From: VXRJ01 sp965246995
Lineage (GTDB): Bacteria > Acidobacteriota > Vicinamibacteria > Vicinamibacterales > UBA8438
Direction of reading: 5' to 3'
Length of the DNA stretch: 64,000 bases
Assembly (NCBI GenBank): GCA_965246995.1
Contig: OZ252008.1
Span: forward strand, 4,340,001 to 4,404,000
Shown here: one piece after another, positions 8,722 to 16,562 of the stretch
Position numbering within the stretch: position 1 is the first letter of the stretch
How the letters are laid out: each line of letters starts with the position of its first letter
The notes under the pieces: model-generated
Seen by the model: only the letters and a program-made list of their open reading frames with translations
Database searches by the model: none
Told to the model about the DNA's origin: nothing
Program-made: the position numbers and the translations under genes

Positions 8722-9083
8722 CCACGGCGCTGCGACGCGAAGCGGTTCCCGCTTCCCGCGTCTGGTGGCGTATCGCCCACTCCTCCTAGAACGACCCACT
8801 CGATCCGAACTTTGCACGACGACACGGAAACCTCGTGACGGCGCGCTTGAACCTCCGCACCTTCATCGCCGGATGGCCTTACGAACCGGAAGATCTCCGC
8901 GACGACACGGGGCCGGTTCTGGTCGGCGCGCGGGCGAAGGCCGAAGGTCGGCGCGGCGTCCGCGCCCGGTCTGCCCAGTCTCGGGATGGCACGGGCCGCG
9001 AGCTGGCGTGGTTTCCGGCCACCGAGCGTAGCGCCGGGCGGCGCGTTCGAACGCTGTCGTTCGCGGAGTGGTTCAGGAGTTGA
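8718..9083 (+). pseudogene. Inactivated RES-domain toxin
   Basis: The frame starts at the ATG overlapping the antitoxin stop and reads S-R-V-W-W-R-I-A-H-S-S, a RES N-terminus. It is cut by an in-frame TAG at 8787-8789. The same frame goes on with N-D-P-L-D-P-N-F-A-R-R-H-G-N, then F-I-A-G-W-P-Y-E-P-E-D-L and D-D-T-G-P-V-L-V, and ends with G-T-G-R-E-L-A-W-F-P-A-T, all recognisable RES pieces in order. The block is short (about 120 codons against roughly 150-230 usual), and pieces around the G-G-R-W motif and the centre are missing. RES toxins deplete NAD; this copy should not. A nonsense mutation plus internal deletions is the simplest reading. Confidence 0.65.
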
Positions 9084-9140
9084 TCCGTCCTACGCCGACG
9101 TCAGATGGCGGCATCTGACCGGCGGCAGCGTTTCGAATTC

Positions 9141-9340
9141 CGCATCGTCTTCAACGTGTTGATCTCGAACACCGACGACCACCTGCGCAATCACGGCTTC
9201 TTGTACGAAGGCCAACTCGGGTGGCTTCTCTCCCCGGCCTACGATCTCAACCCGACGCCGACCGATGTCCGGCCGCGAGCGCTCTCCACGTCGATTGGCT
9301 TCGACGATCCGGTCGCGTCGCTCGATTTGGCCCTGGAGAC
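9141..9340 (+). pseudogene. Inverted 200-bp fragment of the hipA gene
   Basis: This segment encodes R-I-V-F-N-V-L-I-S-N-T-D-D-H and then S-P-A-Y-D-L-N-P-T-P-T-D. It is nearly identical at DNA level to bases 11113-11312 of the complete hipA gene but lies in the opposite orientation. It covers only the catalytic loop and the DFG-like motif of the kinase, about one sixth of the gene, and has no start of its own. On the left it joins at a word (CAGCGTTTCGAATTCC) shared with the vapB 3' end; on the right it joins the second vapC copy at CAGCACCG. It is a recombination relic, not a gene. Confidence 0.8.
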
Positions 9341-9350
9341 AGCAGCACCG

Positions 9351-9666
9351 GAAGTCCGTGCTGGCGTGCGAGCGCGGCGATCCATACGTCATTCGGCGGA
9401 ATGGGATGGCCGGAGCGCTTCAGTTCCAGGTGAACATCGGCGTAGACGCCGACTGTCGCGTGGTTGACGATGGCGACCTGGGCCAACGGAAGGTAGCGGC
9501 GCAACCAGTCTTCGTACCGGCTGCGGTAGCTCGATTGGCGAATGCCGAAGTAGTACTCGCCGAGGACGATACTCGGAACAACGAGGCGACGAGCGCACCG
9601 AAGCGGAGTCTCGACGGCCGGGACCCCTTCCGACCAGGCAGACAGGGCGTTGGTGTCGAGAATCAT
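9351..9666 (-). pseudogene. Second VapC copy, C-terminally truncated
   Basis: Residues 1-107 follow the intact toxin at 7529-7906 closely (same M-I-L-D-T-N start, E37 and D93). At the word CAGCACCG the frame then runs into the antisense of the hipA fragment, giving L-S-P-G-P-N-R-A-T-R instead of S-N-D-A-H-F-D. The last acidic residues of the PIN site are lost, so the nuclease is very likely dead, although a frame stays open to 9247. The DNA aligns with the first copy at a constant offset of 1760 bp. Scattered substitutions between the copies show that the duplication is not recent. Confidence 0.8.
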
Positions 9667-9911
9667 GCGATGTCTTCAGGCGCCAGCGTTTCGAATTCCT
9701 CCGCTATCGCTTCGCCCACTCGACGGTGTTCGTGCGACAGATCGGCCAACGCGCCGAATCCGGCCATCCATGGAGCTTCCCGTTCGAGGCCGACAGCATC
9801 GTCGGCGCACCGCCGGAGCTTGTCCACGAGCGCGTCGGTGAAGAACTGTTTCAAGGTCATGCCGCGGCTGGCGGCCAGAGCTTTGGCCTGTCGAAAGGGC
9901 CATATTTCCAT
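9663..9911 (-). pseudogene. Second VapB copy lacking its DNA-binding strand
   Basis: The 82-codon frame keeps the helices and acidic tail of the intact antitoxin (Q-A-K-A-L-A-A-S-R-G-M onward) and the four-base overlap with the toxin copy. A deletion of about 35 bp has removed M-K-T-T-I-E-L-P-D, and the frame now begins M-E-I-W-P-F-R using an ATG from the old operator (CCATATTTCCATATTTATG at about 9901-9919). Without the beta strand it should not bind DNA, but the toxin-binding tail remains. If translated it could still neutralise the intact VapC, so it might act as a free antitoxin; this is inference. Confidence 0.75.
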
Positions 9912-9942
9912 ATTTATGAGGTGCTCGGCCCGACCGATGACC

Positions 9943-10929
9943 TCACTGCGCGACGTAGAACTCCCGTTCGAAACTCTCTCGGCTTCGGATCGCTATGCCG
10001 TACTCGAGGGCCTTCTTTACTTTGCCGGTCGGCTTGGCGTCGCTGTCCGCCGCCACGAGCAGGGTCGTGACCTTTCTGGAGATTCCTCCGGCCACCGTTC
10101 CACCCGCGTTTTCGATTCTCGCCGCCAACACTTCGTCGCGGAAGCCAGTGAAGACGAACACCTGGCCGCTCAGGTCCGCGTCATACGCGACCTCCGCGGA
10201 GAACGGGTCGTCGGCGGGCGGCGTCAGCGGCGCGAGACTGACGCTGCCGCCAAGGAGGCGGCGCACCGCCCGATACACCCCAATCGTAGAGAGGCAGTCA
10301 TCGAGCGCGCGGTGGCTGCCCCGGACCGGGACGTCGAGCCTTTCCGCTATGGCAGTCAGCCGATACGGGCGACCGAGTGGCACGCGCTGCGCCATACGCA
10401 TCGTGCACACCCACTCGTTCCCGGCAAACGTCATTCCCATGAGTCGTGCGTTGTGCTCCAGGAATCGGCGGTCGAAGTGGGCGTTGTGCGCGACGATCCG
10501 GGCATCGCCGACAAAAGCGGCGACCCTGGGCAACACCCGGTCTATGGTGTCCGCGTCCGCCACCATTTCGTTCGTTATGCCGGTCAGCTCACGAATCTGC
10601 TTTGGAATGTTTCCCGACGGACGCACGGGTTCGTTCAGCACTCGTTCACGCGTCGAACCGTCCCGCATCTCGCTACGAATGACCGCGATCTCGATGATCG
10701 AGTCACGTTCCGGGCTTAATCCGGTCGTTTCGATGTCGAGGACGCAGAACGGAGACGTGTCTTCGTCGGGATCGTCCGGCTCGACCGGGCGCTCGACGAG
10801 GGGACGGCGCCGGCCGCGGACGGTGAAATCGCTGGACCCATCGGCATCGACATCCTGTAGGCCGACGGTTCCTATCCCGGCCACGAAGCCGATTGCGAAC
10901 ACTCTTCGCGCCTTGTTCGTAAGCCTCAT
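9943..10929 (-). CDS. DEDDh 3'-5' exonuclease with C-terminal BRCT domain
   Basis: 328 residues. After a basic, partly hydrophobic N-terminus (R-V-F-A-I-G-F-V-A-G-I-G) and an acidic linker comes a DnaQ-type exonuclease domain (about 61-225): D65 and E67 (V-L-D-I-E-T-T-G-L), D153 (A-H-N-A-H-F-D-R-R-F-L), H206 and D211 (S-H-R-A-L-D-D). A BRCT domain follows (about 250-326; G-Q-V-F-V-F-T-G-F-R-D). The layout is a proofreading- or repair-type nuclease that trims DNA or RNA 3' ends, with BRCT giving DNA-end or partner binding. It starts 11 bp after the hipA stop on the same strand, so it probably forms an operon with hipBA. No polymerase or UvrC-like GIY-YIG domain is fused. Confidence 0.9.
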   Translation of the reverse strand: MRLTNKARRVFAIGFVAGIGTVGLQDVDADGSSDFTVRGRRRPLVERPVEPDDPDEDTSPFCVLDIETTGLSPERDSIIEIAVIRSEMRDGSTRERVLNEPVRPSGNIPKQIRELTGITNEMVADADTIDRVLPRVAAFVGDARIVAHNAHFDRRFLEHNARLMGMTFAGNEWVCTMRMAQRVPLGRPYRLTAIAERLDVPVRGSHRALDDCLSTIGVYRAVRRLLGGSVSLAPLTPPADDPFSAEVAYDADLSGQVFVFTGFRDEVLAARIENAGGTVAGGISRKVTTLLVAADSDAKPTGKVKKALEYGIAIRSRESFEREFYVAQ

Positions 10930-10940
10930 CGTCGGTGCGT

Positions 10941-12197
10941 CTAGAAGCGTGCGACCGCAAAGTCATTGTGCTCGAACGCTGACGCAAGACGGTCGATGTC
11001 GCGACGCGTTGCACCGAGCTGGCCGGCGGTCTCCCTCCATGTGGCTACCGCGGCACTCACTTCGCCGGCGATCCGGCGTCCGGCAGCCGTATCGAGGCCG
11101 TACGACGCGGCCGTCTCCAGGGCCAAATCGAGCGACGCGACCGGATCGTCGAAGCCAATCGACGTGGAGAGCGCTCGCGGCCGGACATCGGTCGGCGTCG
11201 GGTTGAGGTCGTAGGCGGGGGAGAGACGCCACCCGAGTTGGCCTTCGTACAGAAAGCCGTGGTTGCGCAGGTGATCGTCGGTGTTCGAGATCAGCACGTT
11301 GAAGACGATGCGCCGCCACAACTGCGCCAAGTCCTGCCGCGGGCGGGCGCCATGCTGGCGCAATGCGTCCGCGATCTCCAGGTACGAGCGCGCCTCGCGG
11401 TCCGCGGCGCCCACGAGACTCATCGCGGAGAGGAACGGTATCCGTTCGCCTCCCCGGCGGTCGAAGCGATCGACGATCAGGACCTCTTTGCCGACAGCAC
11501 TCTCGATCTGCCACGACGGCGTCTCGATGCCGGCGCGTTCGGCCAGGGCAAGCGCGGCCGCTTCCCAGAGAACGACGTTGTGGTCGTCCTCGGTGTGTGG
11601 GAACTTGGCGATCGCAAGCGTCCCATCCGGCATCCGGACCGCCACCTTGGGTCGCGCGCCGCCCAGTGACGACCCCGGACCGATCAACAGCCCCAGGTCC
11701 TCGTCGCCCTCCCGATCGCCAGTTACCCGTTCGGTGCTCGCGAGCAGTCGTCGCAACTCGACGAGCGGCGGAATGCGCGAAGGTCGCGGCGCGGCCAGGA
11801 ACGGCCCACCAGGCCCGATCGCGAAACGGAGCGCGCCCTGGCGGATGTCGTCGTCGACGGACAGGAGCACGTCGGCCTCCGACAGGGCCCGAGGCGCCAG
11901 ATCGTTCCGCCGTGCACGGCGGCGTTCGGCACGACGCAACAGCATCCGGCCCCAACGGTCGGGGGCTGAATCGCTCATCCCGCCGAACAGCGGAACCTCC
12001 CGATCCGTGTGAAACGGTCCGAATGCCGCCGTGAGCGGCAGTGCCGGATCGATGGCGAAGCGCTCCGGATGCCCCAACCAGCCGGCGTCGTACTCGAACG
12101 TGGCGCTCTGGCGGCCGCCGCGGTTCCGGCACCAGAGGCGTCCCACGAAGACCGGTGTGCCGTTGAGATCGACGGACACGAAGATTTCGTGCTCCAT
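10941..12197 (-). CDS. hipA: HipA-type serine/threonine kinase toxin
   Basis: 418 residues of the HipA fold. The N-terminal couple_hipA-like segment (about 1-120) contains G-G-M-S-D-S-A-P-D-R-W-G-R. The kinase part has a glycine-rich S-S-L-G-G-A-R-P-K-V-A-V, A-I-A-K-F-P-H with the ATP-binding Lys, the catalytic loop S-N-T-D-D-H-L-R-N-H near residue 300, and S-P-A-Y-D-L-N-P as the DFG equivalent. HipA toxins phosphorylate a translation factor (classically glutamyl-tRNA synthetase) and induce dormancy; the target here is not predictable. It follows hipB at 3 bp. All key residues seem present, so the gene is probably active. A piece of it has been copied in inverted form to 9141-9340. Confidence 0.92.
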   Translation of the reverse strand: MEHEIFVSVDLNGTPVFVGRLWCRNRGGRQSATFEYDAGWLGHPERFAIDPALPLTAAFGPFHTDREVPLFGGMSDSAPDRWGRMLLRRAERRRARRNDLAPRALSEADVLLSVDDDIRQGALRFAIGPGGPFLAAPRPSRIPPLVELRRLLASTERVTGDREGDEDLGLLIGPGSSLGGARPKVAVRMPDGTLAIAKFPHTEDDHNVVLWEAAALALAERAGIETPSWQIESAVGKEVLIVDRFDRRGGERIPFLSAMSLVGAADREARSYLEIADALRQHGARPRQDLAQLWRRIVFNVLISNTDDHLRNHGFLYEGQLGWRLSPAYDLNPTPTDVRPRALSTSIGFDDPVASLDLALETAASYGLDTAAGRRIAGEVSAAVATWRETAGQLGATRRDIDRLASAFEHNDFAVARF

Positions 12198-12200
12198 CGT

Positions 12201-12539
12201 CTACTCCCGCGGCGACGGACGGCGTCGACGGGCGCGAATGCGCTGCGGCAGCCGCTCCGCCTCGAGGTCCAGCCCGACGGTGTCGTGCACGGGGTCCGCG
12301 AGCGTGGCGAACCGATCCGCCAGCCCCAGGACGAACATGACCGTCACCACAGCGCCGAGCGCGACCCCCGGATCGCCCCGTTCGATCTTGTGGAGCGTGG
12401 AGCGACTGATCAGGGCGCGTTCCGCCATCGTTGCCATCGGGATGCGGCGGCGGCGGCGGGCGTCACGGATGTCCGCACCGAGGCGGATCAGTGCACGGCG
12501 CGCCGCGAACGGCATAGATTCCCGAACCGACACACCCAT
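12201..12539 (-). CDS. hipB: HipB-like Xre-family antitoxin
   Basis: 112 residues. A helix-turn-helix of Xre type spans about 17-75 (L-G-A-D-I-R-D-A-R-R-R-R-R, A-L-I-S-R-S-T-L-H-K-I-E-R-G-D-P-G-V). The tail is arginine-rich and ends R-R-R-P-S-P-R-E. HipB proteins dimerise, bind operators upstream of their operon and hold HipA inactive. The gene starts 47 bases from an A+T-rich inverted repeat that should be its operator and promoter. The order hipB then hipA with a 3-bp gap is canonical. The strong codon bias matches the neighbours, unlike the A+T-rich control region. Confidence 0.88.
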   Translation of the reverse strand: MGVSVRESMPFAARRALIRLGADIRDARRRRRIPMATMAERALISRSTLHKIERGDPGVALGAVVTVMFVLGLADRFATLADPVHDTVGLDLEAERLPQRIRARRRRPSPRE

Positions 12540-12542
12540 AAT

Positions 12543-12589
12543 GTCCTATATATAGCATATTATATATTTTTCAGTGTTATATACTGGAC
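12543..12589 (-). promoter_or_regulatory. hipBA operator and promoter
   Basis: A sharply A+T-rich patch in G+C-rich DNA. GTCCTATATAT (12543-12553) and ATATACTGGAC (12579-12589) form an imperfect inverted repeat, 9 of 11 positions matching. A perfect TATAAT box for the minus strand sits between them at 12559-12564; no good -35 is seen. AGTGT and ACACT (12573-12577 and 12588-12592) make a second small inverted repeat. The leader to the hipB ATG at 12539 would be only about 13 bases. HipB autoregulation of this site is inferred from the family. Confidence 0.6.
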
Positions 12590-12668
12590 ACTAACAGAGA
12601 GGCCGGAGCGAGGGGCGGCGGCGCGATATGATACGGGTTCGGATCGCCAGAGATGACGGGAGGCAGCC

Positions 12669-13862
12669 GTGGGAAAGATTGAGACGCGCTGGCGGCGGGG
12701 CATGTCGCGGCGGAAGGCAATCGCCGGGATGGCGTCGTTCGTGGCGGCGTCGCCGGTGCTGCATGCGCAGCGCGATCCCTGGCCGCTCGGACCGCACCGG
12801 CGGTTCCTCGGCTTCGACGAAATGCGCGACATCTTCGACTTCGAGCCAATCTTCCGGGCCAACGTCCGGCTGTCGGTCTACGACTACACGGCGCACGGCA
12901 CCGAGTCGGAGTTCACGCTCTACCGGAACCGCGACGCCATGGACTGGGTCCAGCTCGTCGGCGGGGGCGGAATCGATCCCGCGACGGTCGATACTTCCAC
13001 CGAACTGTTCGGCCACCAAATGCCCAGTCCGATCATGATCGCGCCTACCTCCTTCCAGCGCGACCTCCATCCGGACGGGGAACTGGGGATGCACCGCGCG
13101 GCGACCACGATGGACACCACGATGATGGTGAGCAACGCGTCGCACTTCCCCTTCCGGCGGATCGCCGAAGCGGCGGAGGGGCCACTCTGGTTCCAGCGTT
13201 ACGCGACTCCCGATCCGGAGACGAATCAGAAGGTGCTCGCCGAAGCCCAGGAGCTGGGCGCCCAGACAATCGTCGTGACCATCGATCAGCAGGCGTCCTA
13301 CTACGAACGCGACCTGCACGACCGGCACCTCGGGGGTTCACCCCGCACCGTGACACGCCGGACGCCGCGCGACCCGACCAACCCGTACCGGGTGAGCGAC
13401 GGCCGACTCTGGTACCGGTGGTCGCTCTTCGATCAGCTCCGGCCGATGTGCGAAGTGCCGATGCTCGCCAAGGGGGTTCTGACCGCCGAGGGGGCACTCC
13501 GGTGCCTCGAGCATGGCGTCGACGGCATCGTCGTCTCCAATCATGGCGGTCGCGCGATCGACTATGGTCCGTCGAGCCTCGAAGTGCTCGAGGAGATAGT
13601 CGAGGCGGTCGCCGGACGGGTGCCGGTGCTTGTCGACAGCGGGTTCCGCCGCGGCAGCGACGCGCTCAAGGCGCTTGCACTCGGGGCTAGTGCGGTCTGC
13701 TTCGGACGCGCGCTGCGCTGGGGTCTCGGCGCGTTCGGCGAGGCGGGCGCGCAGAAGGTGCTGGAAATCCTGAACGCCGAACTCAAACAGGCGATGGCGG
13801 CGGTCGGCGTCGACTCGATCGCGAAGATCGACCGTAGCCTGGTGAGAACCAACTTCCCGTAG
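12669..13862 (+). CDS. Exported FMN-dependent alpha-hydroxyacid oxidase/dehydrogenase
   Basis: 397 residues from a GTG with an upstream GGGAGGCAG site. A twin-arginine signal is visible (M-S-R-R-K-A-I-A-G-M-A), suggesting export in folded form with FMN bound. The TIM-barrel flavoprotein motifs are there: A-P-T-S-F-Q, W-F-Q-R-Y, L-A-K-G-V-L with the FMN Lys, S-N-H-G-G-R with the catalytic His near 291 and the substrate-carboxylate Arg, and D-S-G-F-R-R-G-S-D. Family members oxidise L-lactate, glycolate or related 2-hydroxyacids to 2-oxoacids. The substrate is not decided here. A periplasmic location would let it feed the respiratory chain, as other exported oxidases in this region appear to. 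Confidence 0.87.
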   Translation: MGKIETRWRRGMSRRKAIAGMASFVAASPVLHAQRDPWPLGPHRRFLGFDEMRDIFDFEPIFRANVRLSVYDYTAHGTESEFTLYRNRDAMDWVQLVGGGGIDPATVDTSTELFGHQMPSPIMIAPTSFQRDLHPDGELGMHRAATTMDTTMMVSNASHFPFRRIAEAAEGPLWFQRYATPDPETNQKVLAEAQELGAQTIVVTIDQQASYYERDLHDRHLGGSPRTVTRRTPRDPTNPYRVSDGRLWYRWSLFDQLRPMCEVPMLAKGVLTAEGALRCLEHGVDGIVVSNHGGRAIDYGPSSLEVLEEIVEAVAGRVPVLVDSGFRRGSDALKALALGASAVCFGRALRWGLGAFGEAGAQKVLEILNAELKQAMAAVGVDSIAKIDRSLVRTNFP

Positions 13863-13867
13863 ACGCA

Positions 13868-13955
13868 GGAGCCCGTGGTGAAACCCCCGCTACATTCGAG
13901 CGGCGATGCATCCCGCCTGAACGGCGTTGCTCCTCGGGGTTTCACCACGGACTCC
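13868..13955. repeat. MITE-like element, short (deleted) copy
   Basis: 88 bp bounded by 20-bp inverted repeats: GGAGCCCGTGGTGAAACCCC at 13868-13887 and its near-perfect complement at 13936-13955 (one mismatch). The interior matches, in inverted orientation, the right part of the longer copy at 63564-63757. This copy lacks the roughly 105-bp middle that holds the hairpins. It encodes no transposase. No clear target duplication is seen. It lies between the two FMN oxidase genes. Confidence 0.75.
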
Positions 13956-13978
13956 TGGCCGAAGCGGGACGGACGACG

Positions 13979-15034
13979 ATGAGCATCGCAAGACGCGGAA
14001 CGATCGACAGCCCGACGGCAACCAGCCGGCGTGACTGGCTGCGCCGACTCGGTTTCACCGCACCCGAACAGACCCGGCCGTGGAGCGCCGCACCACCCAA
14101 CGACCGGATTGCGCCGGTCCTCGAACTGCTGAACGTCCCGGAATTCGAGCCGATGGCACGCCTGACGCTCGCGCCGGAACGCTTCGAGACCATCGCCGGC
14201 GGCGACCGCAGCTCGTTCGACCGGATGACGTTCCAGCAACGGCTGATGGTCTACGCGATGGACCTCGACCTGACGACGCGCTTGTTCGACTACGACATGT
14301 TCGCGCCGATCATCGTCGGGCCCGTCGGGCATCAGGGCGCACTCCATCCGGATGGCGAACTGGCGACGGCGCGTGGCGCGTCGGCCGCCAAGGCGGCAAT
14401 GGTAGCGACGCGGCAATCCGATCAGCCGATCGATCAGGTGGTTGCCGCGAGCACGGAGCCGGTCTGGTACCAGATCTACGCGGGCGACAGCGGCGCCGAG
14501 GACGACGCCGCGCGCGCCGTCGAAGCGGGCTGCCGCGCGCTGTGCGTCACGGTGGGCGTTTCGGCCGCCCGTCAGCCGGCCCCGCCGGACTGGGACGCGA
14601 TCGGTCGCCTCAGTGGTGCGGTGGACGTGCCCGTCGTCGCGAAAGGCATCATGCGGGTGGACGACGCCCGAGCCGCGCTCAACCAGGGAGCGCGCGGACT
14701 GGTGGTCTCCAACCATGGCGGCGTGTTGGCCGAAGGCAACGCGTCGGCGATCGATGTCCTGCCGGCGATTGCCGACGCCGTCGGCGATCAGGCGCCGGTT
14801 CTCGTGGACGGCAGCTTCCGCCGCGGGACCGATGTACTGAAAGGACTCGCACTCGGCGCGACCGCCGTCATGGTGGCGCGGCCACCGATGTGGGGCCTCG
14901 CCGCCTACGGCGCGGAAGGCGTGCAGGTAGTGATGGAGATCCTCCAGACCGAACTGGCCCGAAACATGGCGGCGTCCGGCCGTCCCACCATCGCCATGAT
15001 CGACCGGGAGCTCGTCCGCTTCGATTCGCGGTAG
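13979..15034 (+). CDS. FMN-dependent alpha-hydroxyacid oxidase-like protein with altered active site
   Basis: 351 residues, related to the preceding oxidase (W-Y-Q-I-Y, V-V-A-K-G-I, D-G-S-F-R-R-G-T-D). A twin-arginine-like S-R-R-D-W-L-R-R-L-G is near residue 17, but the hydrophobic stretch after it is weak, so export is doubtful. The conserved S-N-H-G-G-R reads S-N-H-G-G-V here (about residues 243-248): the His is kept but the Arg that holds the substrate carboxylate in glycolate oxidase-type enzymes is Val. The usual loop-4 region before it is also shorter than in the first oxidase. It may act on another substrate or may have lost 2-hydroxyacid oxidation. It follows the first oxidase after a 116-bp gap that contains the MITE. 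Confidence 0.82.
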   Translation: MSIARRGTIDSPTATSRRDWLRRLGFTAPEQTRPWSAAPPNDRIAPVLELLNVPEFEPMARLTLAPERFETIAGGDRSSFDRMTFQQRLMVYAMDLDLTTRLFDYDMFAPIIVGPVGHQGALHPDGELATARGASAAKAAMVATRQSDQPIDQVVAASTEPVWYQIYAGDSGAEDDAARAVEAGCRALCVTVGVSAARQPAPPDWDAIGRLSGAVDVPVVAKGIMRVDDARAALNQGARGLVVSNHGGVLAEGNASAIDVLPAIADAVGDQAPVLVDGSFRRGTDVLKGLALGATAVMVARPPMWGLAAYGAEGVQVVMEILQTELARNMAASGRPTIAMIDRELVRFDSR

Positions 15035-15167
15035 CGTCCCATGTGACAAGGTCACCCAGTCCCGTAAAGCCCCTCCACCAACCATCTCCCTGACTAACGA
15101 CACCCGCTACTTAGCGACACCACCCGCCATCACCACCTACGACGCGTTTGCCAAGAACGATTCCAAA

Positions 15168-16562
15168 ATGCTGACGTCACTCCGGATTGAGAACTTCAAG
15201 GCCTGGAAGGCCACTGGAGATATCCGCCTAGCGCCTCTCACCGTTGTCTTCGGCACGAATAGCGCGGGGAAAACAAGTCTCACACAATTTCTCCTCATGA
15301 TGAAGCAAACGGTCGAGTCCTCCGACCGAACGCGGGTACTGCACCCACGTGATCGAAACGCGCTTGTCGACCTCGGCACATTTCGGGATTTCGTTTTCGA
15401 CCATCAACTGGATTCGTCGTTGTCGTTCGGTACGTCATTCGGGCTCCCGAGCCGGATGAGCATCCGTGACCCCCGAACGGGCGCCACAAGATTCGCTGAC
15501 TCCGTGAGCTTTCAAACCCGGGTTCGTCGCGACCAGACAACGGGGGATCGTCTGCGCGTAGACTCAATGAACTACGCGTTGTCAGACGTTGGCAATCCCA
15601 CTCTCGCCGTCGGCATGTCACTGGAGCAGCCCGCGGTGACCACTAGGGGACGAGACCGATATCGTTTGGACGTACAGAACTACGAGTTCGTCCGGAACGT
15701 GGGCCGCAAATGGCCGTTACCCGCGCCGATTCGATTCTATGGATTCCCCGACGAGGCCATTGCCTACTATCAGAATACCGGTTTTCTCGCTGATCTAACC
15801 CTCGCACTTGAGTCACAGTTCAGCCGTGTCGTTTACGTCGGACCCCTTCGGATATATCCCGACCGATCGTACGTTTGGTCTGGAGAAGCACCCGATCATG
15901 TCGGTTACCGCGGTGAACGCGTCATCGAAGCCCTGCTTGCCGCTCATAGTCGCCGTATTAGTCGCGCGCACAAGAAACGAGGCGAGCCATTTCACAAAGT
16001 GATCGCGCGGTGGTTGCTCGATCTCAACCTCATTTATTCATTCGAGGTCAAGCCGATCGGCTCAGGGCGGAAAGAATACGAAGTACTCGTCAGCGTGCGA
16101 CCTCGAGGTAGCACAGTTAATCTCACGGATGTCGGCTTTGGAGTGTCCCAACTCTTGCCAGTGATTGTGGAGTGTTTTTATGTTCCGAGACATTCCACGA
16201 TAATCTTCGAGCAGCCGGAGATTCATTTGCACCCCTCCGTGCAGGCAGGACTAGCCGATCTCTTTATTGAGACGATTCACGGCCGCGAACACGGCAAGAA
16301 TCGCGACATTCAACTTATTGTGGAGAGCCATTCCGAACATTTTCTTCGTCGCCTCCAACGTCGCGTCGCGGAGGAAGCACTTCGACCGGAGGAGGTAGCG
16401 ATGTACTTCTGTGAGCCTGGCCCATCCGGTTCTACCATTCGGGAGCTCGACGTTGACATGTTCGGTAACATCACGAACTGGCCCCAAGCTTTCTTTGGCG
16501 ATGAAATGGAAGATGTAGTCGCAATGACGAACGCGGCAATGAAACGGCAGGCGAAGAAATGA
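15168..16562 (+). CDS. AAA/ABC-type ATPase, DUF3696-like, of a predicted conflict module
   Basis: 464 residues. Walker A is at 29-36 (G-T-N-S-A-G-K-T), right after an SMC/RecF-like start (L-T-S-L-R-I-E-N-F-K-A-W). The C-terminal half has V-G-F-G-V-S-Q-L-L-P-V as signature loop, I-I-F-E-Q-P-E-I-H-L-H-P as Walker B with the D-loop region, and V-E-S-H-S-E-H-F as switch His. The end (D-V-D-M-F-G-N-I-T-N-W-P) is typical of DUF3696 ATPases. Such OLD/RecF-like ATPases power many phage-defence systems by sensing DNA and gating a nuclease. The stop overlaps the PIN gene start (ATGA). Third codon positions are clearly poorer in G+C than the neighbours, which suggests transfer. No TOPRIM is fused. Confidence 0.87.
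   Translation: MLTSLRIENFKAWKATGDIRLAPLTVVFGTNSAGKTSLTQFLLMMKQTVESSDRTRVLHPRDRNALVDLGTFRDFVFDHQLDSSLSFGTSFGLPSRMSIRDPRTGATRFADSVSFQTRVRRDQTTGDRLRVDSMNYALSDVGNPTLAVGMSLEQPAVTTRGRDRYRLDVQNYEFVRNVGRKWPLPAPIRFYGFPDEAIAYYQNTGFLADLTLALESQFSRVVYVGPLRIYPDRSYVWSGEAPDHVGYRGERVIEALLAAHSRRISRAHKKRGEPFHKVIARWLLDLNLIYSFEVKPIGSGRKEYEVLVSVRPRGSTVNLTDVGFGVSQLLPVIVECFYVPRHSTIIFEQPEIHLHPSVQAGLADLFIETIHGREHGKNRDIQLIVESHSEHFLRRLQRRVAEEALRPEEVAMYFCEPGPSGSTIRELDVDMFGNITNWPQAFFGDEMEDVVAMTNAAMKRQAKK

Noticed and set aside
9265..10719. 484-codon open frame on the plus strand across the TA island
   Set aside because: It is antisense to the VapBC copy and the exonuclease and joins unrelated pieces; the minus-strand genes have clear motifs.
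13562..15103. 513-codon open frame on the minus strand
   Set aside because: It is antisense to the second FMN oxidase gene, rich in Arg/His/Gly as G+C-rich shadows are, and has no family motif or ribosome site.
15035..15167. GTGACAAGGTCAC palindrome before the ATPase as a defence-system operator
   Set aside because: Only 5-bp arms, about 120 bases upstream, with no promoter boxes near it; too weak to call.
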